Shown here: positions 1-4,844 of the stretch, in pieces
Layout of the letters: every line of letters starts with the position of its first letter
Numbering within the stretch: the first letter of the stretch is position 1
Source: Gemmatimonadota bacterium
Lineage (GTDB): Bacteria; Gemmatimonadota; Gemmatimonadetes; Gemmatimonadales; GWC2-71-9
Assembly (NCBI GenBank): GCA_003222235.1
Contig: QHVD01000232.1
Coordinates: forward strand, 1 to 8,212
DNA: 8,212 nt
Direction of reading: 5' to 3'
The notes under the pieces: generated by a model
What the model was told of the DNA's origin: nothing
Databases searched by the model: none
The model's input: the letters and a program-made list of their open reading frames with translations, nothing else
Program-made: the position numbers and the translations under genes

Positions 1-92
1 AGATAGCCAACGCCGATGCTCTCATAGGAGCCAGCGGCCCCGGCAATGAATGCCGTGCGACCGTGTTGGAAGCGCCCACTGGGTTCATAGGT

Positions 93-605
93 TTAGGGGC
101 TGATCGCCCGCACGTAGTGCCATGTGAAGAAGAGAGCGAGTCCGTGGAGCGCCGTAGCGACATCGAGCAAAGACAAATCGTGTAGGCAATCTGCCGACCA
201 TTTGCTGGAGAGGGCGGCGACCACCACGTCGCCAAGCGCCGACCATTGACTGGAGAGCGCGGCAACCATCACGTCGCCAAGCAGAAGTACCCCTCCCACG
301 AAGAGGGCAAGGTTGCGCAACCGCGCGGCGTCACCGCCGAACGTCAAACTGCAACCGATGACGCCCGAGAGGATGCCGGTCACGAACAACCATCCAATCG
401 GCGTCGCGACCATGAGTGTCCACACCGAACCGAGATCGGGTGCGAAGGACAGGGCGACCCCTGAAATGCCGAGTCCCAGGATGAGGGGCGGTTGCCACCA
501 AACAATGGCGACTCGACGCCTTGGACCAACCCGGAGCGCGCCGACTACTAGGCCCACGAGCACACACAGCGCCGCCAGCGCCAGGATGAGAGCAGGAGGC
601 TTCAT
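93..605 (-). CDS. Small multi-pass membrane protein with an internal 15-residue duplication
   Basis: Family not recognised; 170 aa. Seen: hydrophobic segments at about residues 5-25, 33-55, 61-85, 98-118 and 150-167, giving four or five membrane spans, with a basic stretch (GPRRR) after the first, which fits an inner-membrane protein with a cytoplasmic loop there. Residues 110-139 hold two tandem copies of a 15-residue unit beginning LGDV and ending WSA, encoded by a 45-bp DNA repeat. The start is ATG with no convincing Shine-Dalgarno sequence; the stop is TAA. Codons are mostly G/C-ending, as in the neighbours. It is the last gene of the minus-strand series, 289 bp from the lipoprotein gene, so it may have its own promoter. 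It could instead be a fragment of a larger membrane protein, since the same frame stays open after the stop to the window edge. Function unknown. Confidence 0.6.
   Translation of the reverse strand: MKPPALILALAALCVLVGLVVGALRVGPRRRVAIVWWQPPLILGLGISGVALSFAPDLGSVWTLMVATPIGWLFVTGILSGVIGCSLTFGGDAARLRNLALFVGGVLLLGDVMVAALSSQWSALGDVVVAALSSKWSADCLHDLSLLDVATALHGLALFFTWHYVRAISP
193..282. repeat. Two tandem 45-bp direct repeats inside a membrane protein gene
   Basis: Copy 1 spans 193-237 and copy 2 spans 238-282, with no spacer. They match at 40 of 45 positions by eye. The length is a multiple of three, so the reading frame of the membrane protein is kept and a 15-residue unit is doubled. The five differences show the duplication is not brand new. 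Neither flank continues the repeat. Confidence 0.9.
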
Positions 606-894
606 CTCAAATGGAGTATCGGCAGGGCTGCTGTACAGGATTAGCCGGCTCCCATTCGCACGTCAGGTGTCGAACCCTTGTCGTCTCGCGACCAGAACAG
701 GTTCGTAGCGAACCCCGAGGACGCGGAGTGTCTTCCCGCGATCACCATCAGGCGGCCGACCTACCCGCCGACTTGCTCGCCCTTCTGAACGGGCATCTCC
801 TCGACCTTGGCGGCACCTCCGGCGATCCGAACGCGGGCGAGTCGCTGCATGCGTGTGCTAACTAACTGTGTGCCGCTCCGATTCGCTTTGTCAA
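606..894. other. Gap with no supported gene, with one short perfect hairpin
   Basis: Between the lipoprotein stop and the membrane protein start. At 700-714 there is a perfect 6-bp inverted repeat (GGTTCG and CGAACC) with a 3-base loop, about 100 bp upstream of the membrane protein start on its strand. No T-run follows on either strand, so it does not look like a rho-independent terminator. A T-arm-like string at about 667-680 does not fold into a tRNA. Short open frames on both strands here compete with each other and neither has a ribosome binding site. Confidence 0.4.
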
Positions 895-1527
895 CTACTG
901 CATCCCGCGCACCATCAGGAGGAAGACGACCTGAGCGGGAAAAGTCACAGCATCGAGGAGGATGGCGCCGGAAAAGGCGGCTACACGCAGAGCGTTCGTG
1001 GATATATCTGGGCAGAGCGATGGGGGGGCATACATGTAGGCAGAACGCAGGCTGGAAGAGGTCGCCGGGTCCCGAGACCAGACCGTGACGAATCTATAGT
1101 CGCCCGCTATTAGAAGACGCCCGGCTGCTCGGTCAACTGCGGATGCCGCTTCGTCCCTGGACGGATAGCGTTTGGAGACGCTGACCTCCAGTTGGGTCTT
1201 CTGTACGTCTTGGGGAGGGGTGCCACGAACGACGCAAGCCTGGACCGGAAAGTATTCGCCGCCGTCGGCAACCCACCGGAGCAGGGTGAGGTCACAAGTC
1301 GTCCAGTGCCTATACCGGCGTACCTTCTCGGTTTGGAGCAACCCATGGCAAAGCGAGGAGTACGTGATCGCCAGGACATTGTCCCCTCGGCCCGCACTCT
1401 CGTACTCGATACCGACGGTCGTGCGCTGCCCTACTACGCTTACGAGGCTGAGTGTCGCACATCCGACGGTCGCCGTGATGCAGAAGAGCGACACGACAAC
1501 AACAAGGCAGTTCATTCGTTGCTGCAT
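895..1527 (-). CDS. Probable lipoprotein with hydrophobic C-terminal segment
   Basis: About 210 aa, probably exported and lipid-anchored. The ATG at 1527 is chosen because it gives a short n-region with Arg4, a hydrophobic core (residues 8-19) and a near-lipobox T20-V21-G22-C23. The next ATG (1515) would leave no positive charge before the core, and the longer frame from a TTG at 1626 adds a basic low-complexity leader that overlaps the 49-aa gene in another frame. The ribosome binding site is weak (GGAA, 9 nt away). The mature part has several scattered cysteines. The last 35 residues are hydrophobic with a DAVTFPAQV motif, which loosely recalls the D-x-x-x-x-P tail of YceK-type lipoproteins; that link is a guess. 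The gene starts 28 bp after the 49-aa gene, so the two may be cotranscribed. Position -3 of the lipobox is Thr rather than the usual Leu/Val/Ile. Function unknown. Confidence 0.62.
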   Translation of the reverse strand: MQQRMNCLVVVVSLFCITATVGCATLSLVSVVGQRTTVGIEYESAGRGDNVLAITYSSLCHGLLQTEKVRRYRHWTTCDLTLLRWVADGGEYFPVQACVVRGTPPQDVQKTQLEVSVSKRYPSRDEAASAVDRAAGRLLIAGDYRFVTVWSRDPATSSSLRSAYMYAPPSLCPDISTNALRVAAFSGAILLDAVTFPAQVVFLLMVRGMQ

Positions 1528-1555
1528 TCGCGGCTGTTCCGGCTTGAGAGCCACT

Positions 1556-1705
1556 TCAGGCGCTTGGTCTGGGTGGCCGTCTGCGCCCATTCTTGGCCTT
1601 CTTCTTCGGGCCGCCGACTGCGCCAAGTAACCTCTGGACCGCCTCCTCCACCTGTTCCCGAACCATGTCGCGGATCACAGTGACCAGACTCTTCCGGCGC
1701 GGCAT
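1556..1705 (-). CDS. 49-aa basic protein, short paralogue of the AT-hook protein
   Basis: A short gene that length filters would miss. It begins MPRRKS, continues with a TVIR motif and an amphipathic acidic/hydrophobic helix (about residues 8-28), then turns basic (KKKAKNGRRR) and ends at TGA. Compared with the 106-aa protein encoded 2 kb away, 27 of the first 43 residues are identical by eye, with no gaps, including MPRRKS, VTVIR, LLG and KNGRRR. That conservation, and the same style of ribosome binding site (GAAGGA, 1712-1717, 6 nt before ATG), argue that it is a real gene. Unlike its paralogue it lacks the two GRPP AT-hooks and stops just after the first basic run, so it may keep only the helix used for self-association or partner binding. 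It lies directly upstream of the lipoprotein gene. It could be a decaying copy; the intact frame and binding site favour a functional one. Confidence 0.62.
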   Translation of the reverse strand: MPRRKSLVTVIRDMVREQVEEAVQRLLGAVGGPKKKAKNGRRRPPRPSA

Positions 1706-1732
1706 CCTACGTCCTTCGTCCCGACCCTCTCG

Positions 1733-1780
1733 ATAATCGCCAATGCGAGAATGGTAGCGGTGGAGGCTATTGGCGAATAT
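1733..1780. repeat. Inverted repeat upstream of the 49-aa gene
   Basis: An 8-bp perfect arm TCGCCAAT (1737-1744) pairs with ATTGGCGA (1769-1776). After one mismatch, three further pairs extend the stem (1733-1735 with 1778-1780). The loop is 24 nt. It lies about 30-75 bp upstream of the 49-aa start and about 170 bp beyond the DUF2059 stop on the same strand. There is no T-run, so a terminator is unlikely. It could be a regulator-binding dyad or an mRNA hairpin. Confidence 0.4.
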
Positions 1781-1946
1781 GAGCCCCAGCCCGTCAAAGG
1801 CAACCGCAGTGCTCGGGAGGTAGGACGGTCGCAGCGAGGGCGTCCGGCGGCTCCTGCGGGCGAATAGCGGGCATTCTCAGCGAAGCGTCGTGACGACGAG
1901 AGAAGTCGGCGCAGCGGCTCGGCTCCGACGAGGCGTCCTGGCGAAG

Positions 1947-2540
1947 TCAGTGCTTCCCGCCTCGACGCTCGGCTTGTTTGTTTCCAGCGTTTTGCTCTGC
2001 CTCGCACTCCGCAGCGATCTTCACCATCTCGGCTTGAAACTCCTTGTACTGCCCCATGGCCGACTCTTGCGCCTTCTTTCCGATATTCTCCTGCCACTGA
2101 GGGCCGACCTTCTTCGCTGCTTCGATGGCTCTCTGGCCCGCTGAAGACTTGTAGAATGCGAGTAGGGCGTCAACGTCTGCCTCGCTCAGATGTTCGGCCA
2201 TCAAGTCTGCGTAGAAGTTGGTAGCCTCTGCCGCCGTGAAGGGGGGCAGGCTCGCCTCATAGAAGCGCTGGGAGGCGGCAACCATCCGCGTGTAGTAGGG
2301 ATCGTTGTCTGCAAGGTTCAAGGCCGTACGATATTGCTCTAGCGCTTTCGAGGCGAGTTCCAGTGTCTGCTTCTTGTACACCTGAAGCTGCTGTTCAGCG
2401 ATTTCCTCGCGCCCCTGAAGTGTCATGAGTTCGCCAAGCTTCGCCCTCTTAGAGGCATCGTCACCAAACAGGGGACGCGGTGATGTGAGCACGACCAAGG
2501 CATAGATCAGCAGCGTTGAGTTGGAAAGTATCTTGCGCAT
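1947..2540 (-). CDS. Secreted DUF2059 domain protein
   Basis: 197 aa, probably periplasmic; no biochemical role is established for the family. Seen: a signal peptide (residues 1-26, RK n-region, hydrophobic core, likely cleavage before DDAS), a helical region rich in Gln, Lys and Glu (30-75), then the DUF2059 core at about 105-155 with the LSEADVDALLAFYKSSAGQ pattern (an 'FYxSxxGQ' turn between helices), and a charged tail with one Cys at 179. The ATG start has a strong ribosome binding site (AAGGAAGGA, 2548-2556, 7 nt away). The 5' end overlaps the end of the upstream membrane-protein ORF by 34 bp, which suggests translational coupling. About 240 bp of non-coding DNA separates it from the next gene. 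The family assignment is from remembered sequence pattern and is fairly firm; its role is not known. Confidence 0.85.
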   Translation of the reverse strand: MRKILSNSTLLIYALVVLTSPRPLFGDDASKRAKLGELMTLQGREEIAEQQLQVYKKQTLELASKALEQYRTALNLADNDPYYTRMVAASQRFYEASLPPFTAAEATNFYADLMAEHLSEADVDALLAFYKSSAGQRAIEAAKKVGPQWQENIGKKAQESAMGQYKEFQAEMVKIAAECEAEQNAGNKQAERRGGKH

Positions 2541-2713
2541 GCAGCATTCCTTCCTTTTAGCCTGTCCCTACGTAAACCACTTGCCCTAATCCAGAACACA
2601 ATCCCCAAGAGAATCGTGACGATACCCATCGTAGCGAAGCCCCAAAGGACGGTGGACGGATGGGCATTCCACTCCCTCGGGTTATTGAGCCACCATCGCA
2701 TCACTTCACTCAT
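2507..2713 (-). CDS. Small single-pass membrane protein
   Basis: 68 aa, family not recognised. It starts MSEVMRWWLNN, has one hydrophobic span (about residues 20-43, including a GFATMGIVTILLGIVFWI stretch) and then a basic cytoplasmic-type tail (RASGLRRDRLKGR), predicting N-terminus outside and C-terminus inside. Its ATG overlaps the TGA of a 29-aa ORF as ATGA, and its 3' end overlaps the DUF2059 start by 34 bp, so the three are packed as one translational unit. A second ATG at codon 5 is possible. The last 12 or so residues lie over the ribosome binding site and first codons of the DUF2059 gene, so translation of this gene may control access to that site. It has no strong Shine-Dalgarno sequence of its own, which fits translation by coupling. 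Confidence 0.5.
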   Translation of the reverse strand: MSEVMRWWLNNPREWNAHPSTVLWGFATMGIVTILLGIVFWIRASGLRRDRLKGRNAACARYFPTQRC

Positions 2714-2799
2714 CTGTGCCCGCTTACCTCGGCCTGAAAGGTCACGGCGTGGCCTGATCCAGGGACCACCACGAATTCGTTGACCGCCAGGTTATTCAT
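2710..2799 (-). CDS. Possible 29-aa ORF overlapping the small membrane gene (ATGA)
   Basis: A short frame beginning MNNLAVNEF and ending VSGHR, whose TGA overlaps the next ATG. The composition is protein-like (alternating hydrophobic residues, mostly G/C-ending codons). The frame stays open upstream of the ATG for another 14 codons (back to the TGA at 2844-2842) with no better start, so this may be the end of a truncated larger gene. No good ribosome binding site. It could serve as a leader peptide that delivers ribosomes to the membrane-protein gene; that is inference. Confidence 0.3.
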   Translation of the reverse strand: MNNLAVNEFVVVPGSGHAVTFQAEVSGHR

Positions 2800-2841
2800 C
2801 GTGATTCTCGGGTCACTGTCTGGGGGATCGGGTACGGGACT

Positions 2842-3180
2842 TCACAAGTCACTCGTTGTTCTGGCGTGCCGTGCCGCAGCGCCAGCATTCGGTGAATTGG
2901 GGCTCAAGCTCTTCGCCGCAACTTGAGCAACGCCACGTACCCCTAAGGTATCGGGAGGACGCTCCCGACGTTCGTACTCCGCGATCAACAGGAGTGCTCT
3001 ATCGAGTTGACTGTCATCGAGCACCCAGACAGAGGGACACGTGTCTGATGTCACGGGTAGTTCGCCACGTGCGCTGAAGAGTGCTTCCCCCCGTATCTCG
3101 GCCTCGATGCCCTGCGACGCCAGCAACCCCTTGAGGAAGTGGGCTTCAGTTGGGTGTCGTGCAACGTAGACCCTCCTCAA
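2842..3180 (-). CDS. DUF2007 protein, frameshifted before its zinc ribbon
   Basis: The N-terminal ~72 residues match the DUF2007 domain (called a putative signal-transducing domain; role unknown): RVYVARHPTEAHFLKGLLAS with GIEAEI, a GELP turn, then VWV and a closing helix with RALLLIAEYERR. Homologues usually continue into a C-terminal zinc ribbon. Here the reading frame instead gives a 33-residue low-complexity tail, while the expected ribbon sits intact in the -1 frame (2941-2849). The switch falls near a run of four C on the plus strand (2940-2943, GGGG on the coding strand); a fifth base would restore a ~110-aa protein. The start is TTG, decided by a perfect AGGAGG at 3187-3192, 6 nt away; a longer upstream frame is only a shadow of the RHH gene. 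It begins 34 bp after that gene's stop, in the same unit. The break could be a sequencing error, a recent mutation, or rarely a programmed shift. Confidence 0.8.
   Translation of the reverse strand: MRRVYVARHPTEAHFLKGLLASQGIEAEIRGEALFSARGELPVTSDTCPSVWVLDDSQLDRALLLIAEYERRERPPDTLGVRGVAQVAAKSLSPNSPNAGAAARHARTTSDL
2849..2941 (-). pseudogene. Out-of-frame C-terminal zinc ribbon of the DUF2007 protein
   Basis: The minus strand, read one frame back from the DUF2007 ORF, encodes WRCSSCGEELEPQFTECW, then RCGTARQNNE and TGA. Two Cys pairs (CSSC and CWRC) separated by an ELEPQFTE linker are the treble of features typical of the zinc ribbon found at the end of DUF2007 proteins. It has no start of its own and only makes sense joined to the frame before it. 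Its perfect preservation suggests a very recent or artefactual frame break. Confidence 0.8.
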
Positions 3181-3186
3181 GCTCCA

Positions 3187-3192
3187 CCTCCT
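3187..3192 (-). promoter_or_regulatory. Ribosome binding site that fixes a TTG start
   Basis: AGGAGG on the minus strand, 6 nt before the TTG at 3180-3178. It supports starting the DUF2007 protein there rather than within the overlapping upstream gene. Confidence 0.75.
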
Positions 3193-3214
3193 GGGGCAAC
3201 TTGGGTTGTGGGCG

Positions 3215-3388
3215 TCAGGCCGCCCTCTTCTTCGCCCGCGTCTTCCGCCCGAGCTTCTCCTCAATCGCCTCGACCACGAACTCCATGACCGCGATGTCAT
3301 TCGTCACGCAGTGCAGCTTGAGCCGGCGGTGAAGCTCTTTCGGGATGCGCGTCGCCAACTGCGTCCACACCTCCTCGGCCTTCGCCAT
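3215..3388 (-). CDS. 57-aa ribbon-helix-helix (Arc/CopG-like) DNA-binding protein
   Basis: Short gene with a clear ribbon-helix-helix layout: a strand at residues 9-15 (TQLATRI, the DNA-contacting beta strand), helix 1 from Pro16 (KELHRRLKLHC), a turn (VTND), helix 2 (IAVMEFVVEAIEEKLG, 31-47) and a basic tail ending KKRAA. Such proteins dimerise and insert the strand pair into the DNA major groove, acting as repressors, antitoxins or partition-like factors; which applies here is not shown. The ATG follows the TAG of the AT-hook gene with no intervening base, so the two are translated in tandem. A possible site is AGGCGGC-like sequence in the end of that gene. No recognisable toxin is next to it: the following gene is the DUF2007 protein. 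Autoregulation of the small operon would be usual for this fold but is inferred. Confidence 0.8.
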   Translation of the reverse strand: MAKAEEVWTQLATRIPKELHRRLKLHCVTNDIAVMEFVVEAIEEKLGRKTRAKKRAA

Positions 3389-3709
3389 CTATGCCGCCTT
3401 CTTCTTCGACCCAGGTGGCCGCCCAGGACCACGCCGACGCCCGCGACGGCGGCGAACAGTCTTTGCCTTCGGGGCTGCGGGTGTCACCACGGCCTTCTTC
3501 GTGTGCGCCATCTTCTCCGCGACCGCCTTCGGTGGGCGACCGGGACCACCGGGGCGCCACGTGCCACGAGTCCTACGACGGCGACGGCGACCATTCTTCG
3601 GCTTCGTGGTCGGTGTCGAAATGCCGCCGAGCAACGACTGGATGGCGTTCCCGACCTCCTCCTGCACCAACCCCCGAATGACCGTCACAAAACTCTTCCG
3701 CCTCGGCAT
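3389..3709 (-). CDS. 106-aa basic protein with two AT-hook-like motifs
   Basis: Probably a nucleoid-type DNA-binding protein. Seen: N-terminal MPRRKS and a short amphipathic helix (about 7-29, VTVIRGLVQEEV through SLLGG), a linker, then a strongly Arg/Lys/Pro/Gly-rich tail with GGPGRPPK (residues 54-61) and GRRRGPGRPPG (90-100), separated by an Ala/Lys segment like the tail of histone H1-like bacterial proteins. The GRP core is what inserts in the minor groove of AT-rich DNA in AT-hook proteins; finding it in a GC-rich genome suggests selective binding of AT-rich patches. The ATG has a near-ideal AAGGAGG (3715-3721) 5 nt away. It is the first gene of the unit, with the RHH gene starting at the next base after its TAG. 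A 49-aa relative lies 2 kb away. Function is inferred from composition and motif only. Confidence 0.72.
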   Translation of the reverse strand: MPRRKSFVTVIRGLVQEEVGNAIQSLLGGISTPTTKPKNGRRRRRRTRGTWRPGGPGRPPKAVAEKMAHTKKAVVTPAAPKAKTVRRRRGRRRGPGRPPGSKKKAA

Positions 3710-3714
3710 GACTG

Positions 3715-3721
3715 CCTCCTT
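3715..3721 (-). promoter_or_regulatory. Strong ribosome binding site of the AT-hook gene
   Basis: AAGGAGG on the minus strand, 5 nt before the ATG at 3709. It is among the strongest Shine-Dalgarno sequences in the window and suggests a well-expressed protein. Confidence 0.75.
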
Positions 3722-3867
3722 CGGTGGTTGGGGATACTAGACAGCGGGCGACAGAGCAAAGGGCGCGCAGGTGGGCGACGACGGCGGGGGTAGGGGTCTT
3801 GCGGAGCGGGGGATTTTCGTGGTCGTAACGTGTGGGAGAGGGCCTGCGTTCTTTTGAAGGGGTCGTC

Positions 3868-4266
3868 GTGGGAGAGAACGGCCGAACGCCTCAGTTGTTG
3901 CTCGCCGCTACGCTCATCGCCCTGCTCCCGACTTTGCCGGCGTCGGCCCACCGGGTCCACATCACCTGCATCGACGGAGCTCTCGGCGCGGTCGAACAGA
4001 GCCGGGGCCACACGATGCGCGGCGTTCCCATCTGCGACGTGGACGGGAAGTGTGACAACGCCTGCACGTTCGCGCTCTGTCTCGCGCACTGCTTCAAAGG
4101 GAGCCCGTGCATTACCTGCCCGCAGCACATCCCGGTGCCATCGCGCGTGAGACGTGTCGTGCGGGATCGGGTCATCCACACGACCTACGTCCTTCGCTGC
4201 CTTCCACATCCGAACGAGATGCCCTGCACGACCACAGGCACGACGATCTCAGCGACGACGCAATGA
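3868..4266 (+). CDS. Secreted Cys-rich protein, tandem paralogue 1
   Basis: 132 aa from a GTG start preceded by GAAGGGG (3856-3862, 5 nt away); an upstream GTG at 3832 is possible but adds a charged leader and lacks such a site. Signal peptide: residues 1-27, hydrophobic LLLAATLIALLPTLP, then ASA before His28. The mature chain has ten cysteines (34, 56, 62, 66, 71, 75, 81, 84, 111, 120), consistent with disulfides in the periplasm or outside the cell. Key motifs are CIDG, CDVDGKCDNACTFALC and YVLRCL. The next gene encodes a protein with the same motif order. I do not recognise a named family; similar CDxDG/CTFxxC hypothetical proteins occur, as I recall, in Binatota- and Rokubacteria-like genomes. 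Transcribed divergently from the AT-hook gene across a 158-bp gap. The DVDG loop resembles a Ca-binding turn, but this is not shown. Confidence 0.65.
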   Translation: MGENGRTPQLLLAATLIALLPTLPASAHRVHITCIDGALGAVEQSRGHTMRGVPICDVDGKCDNACTFALCLAHCFKGSPCITCPQHIPVPSRVRRVVRDRVIHTTYVLRCLPHPNEMPCTTTGTTISATTQ

Positions 4267-4286
4267 ACTACGCGCCGGAGTCTTCT

Positions 4287-4610
4287 ATGTTCTACCGGTT
4301 CGCCCTGATCGTGGTCGTCGGCGGGTTCCTTCTCGTTCCCGCCGTGCCTACCTGGGCGCGCCGCGTGGATTGCGTCGATGGGCAGACGCCGCCCCGACAA
4401 GCGGTCCAGTGCGATGTTGATGGTGAGGTCAACGGGGTCTGCACCTTCCTGCGATGTCGGCCGTGTCGGTTGTGTGTTCCTCCCATCCCGGTCTTCTTCT
4501 GCAACAACAAGCATCCTATCGTGGTGCCGGTGGGTAGGTATCGCATCCATGGAGGATTACGGTTGCATTGCCTCTCAGCGACGACCAGCACGATGCCCGC
4601 GCCTGGGTAG
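4287..4610 (+). CDS. Secreted Cys-rich protein, tandem paralogue 2
   Basis: 107 aa. ATG at 4287 is preferred: GGAG lies 6 nt upstream (4277-4280) and it gives a standard signal peptide (FYRF, then LIVVVGGFLLVPAVP and TWA). An in-frame ATG at 4263 overlaps the previous TGA as ATGA but has no ribosome binding site; it would add eight residues. Mature cysteines at 29, 42, 52, 57, 60, 63, 72 and 95. It shares with the upstream protein, in order: C-x-DG, QCDVDG, CTFLRC, a CxxC-type cluster, and a terminal L-x-CL. The first part (RRVDCVDGQTP) corresponds to HRVHITCIDG in paralogue 1. The insert with ten cysteines in paralogue 1 is shorter here. The two genes are surely one transcription unit and arose by duplication. 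Role unknown; export with disulfide-stabilised fold is inferred. Confidence 0.65.
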   Translation: MFYRFALIVVVGGFLLVPAVPTWARRVDCVDGQTPPRQAVQCDVDGEVNGVCTFLRCRPCRLCVPPIPVFFCNNKHPIVVPVGRYRIHGGLRLHCLSATTSTMPAPG

Positions 4611-4844
4611 CCGCCCGTGTGATCCAGAGGCTGACCGGCTCGGGGACGAGGAGCCTCCTACGGTAGCCCGCAGAGGGACGGAAAAGACCCGTGCAGGGAT
4701 TTTGGTGGGATCCGGGGGGCATGATATTGGCGATTTTCGGAACAGGTTTTTTGGAGCACGGGTGAGACAGAAGCGCTCGGGAACCACGCGAGCCCGAACG
4801 ACCTCCTGCATGAGGGCGAGCGGCGAACCCTGTGAACTAACTAA
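4611..4844. other. Gap before the ABC exporter genes, no supported gene
   Basis: This 234-bp stretch separates the Cys-rich pair from the ABC ATPase. It holds a 6-bp inverted repeat GAGGCT (4627-4632) and AGCCTC (4652-4657) with a 19-nt loop and no T-run, so a terminator for the Cys-rich genes is not convincing. The part at about 4700-4765 is richer in T and G-runs than its surroundings and is the most likely place for the exporter promoter, but no clear -35/-10 pair is seen. Just before the ATPase ATG lies GAACTAACTAA, giving in-frame and out-of-frame stops and no Shine-Dalgarno sequence. Confidence 0.4.

Noticed and set aside
3..185. Plus-strand frame open from the window edge to a TAG at 183-185
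   Set aside because: It uses several rare codons (ATA, GGA, TTA), overlaps the better-supported membrane protein on the minus strand and has no recognisable content.
660..690. T-arm-like string (GGGTTCGACACC on the minus strand) suggesting a tRNA
   Set aside because: The stem around it pairs only three bases, and no acceptor, D or anticodon arm can be built at the right spacing.
611..865. Short frames on both strands in the gap (a plus-strand frame ending HACAN; a 29-aa minus frame at 850-761)
   Set aside because: They cover the same DNA, both lack ribosome binding sites, and neither matches anything I know.
3215..3388. Toxin-antitoxin system built on the RHH protein
   Set aside because: RHH proteins are often antitoxins, but neither neighbour looks like RelE, MazF, VapC or another toxin; one is a DUF2007 protein, the other an AT-hook protein.
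3734..3759. Promoter for the AT-hook gene (TTGCTC and TAGTAT on the minus strand)
   Set aside because: The spacer is 14 bp instead of about 17, and both boxes are weak, so I cannot support it.
4674..4700. Similarity of GGACGGAAAAGACCCGTG to a conserved 23S rRNA segment
   Set aside because: Only about 15 bases agree, with an extra A and a missing C, and no flanking rRNA sequence is present; chance likeness.
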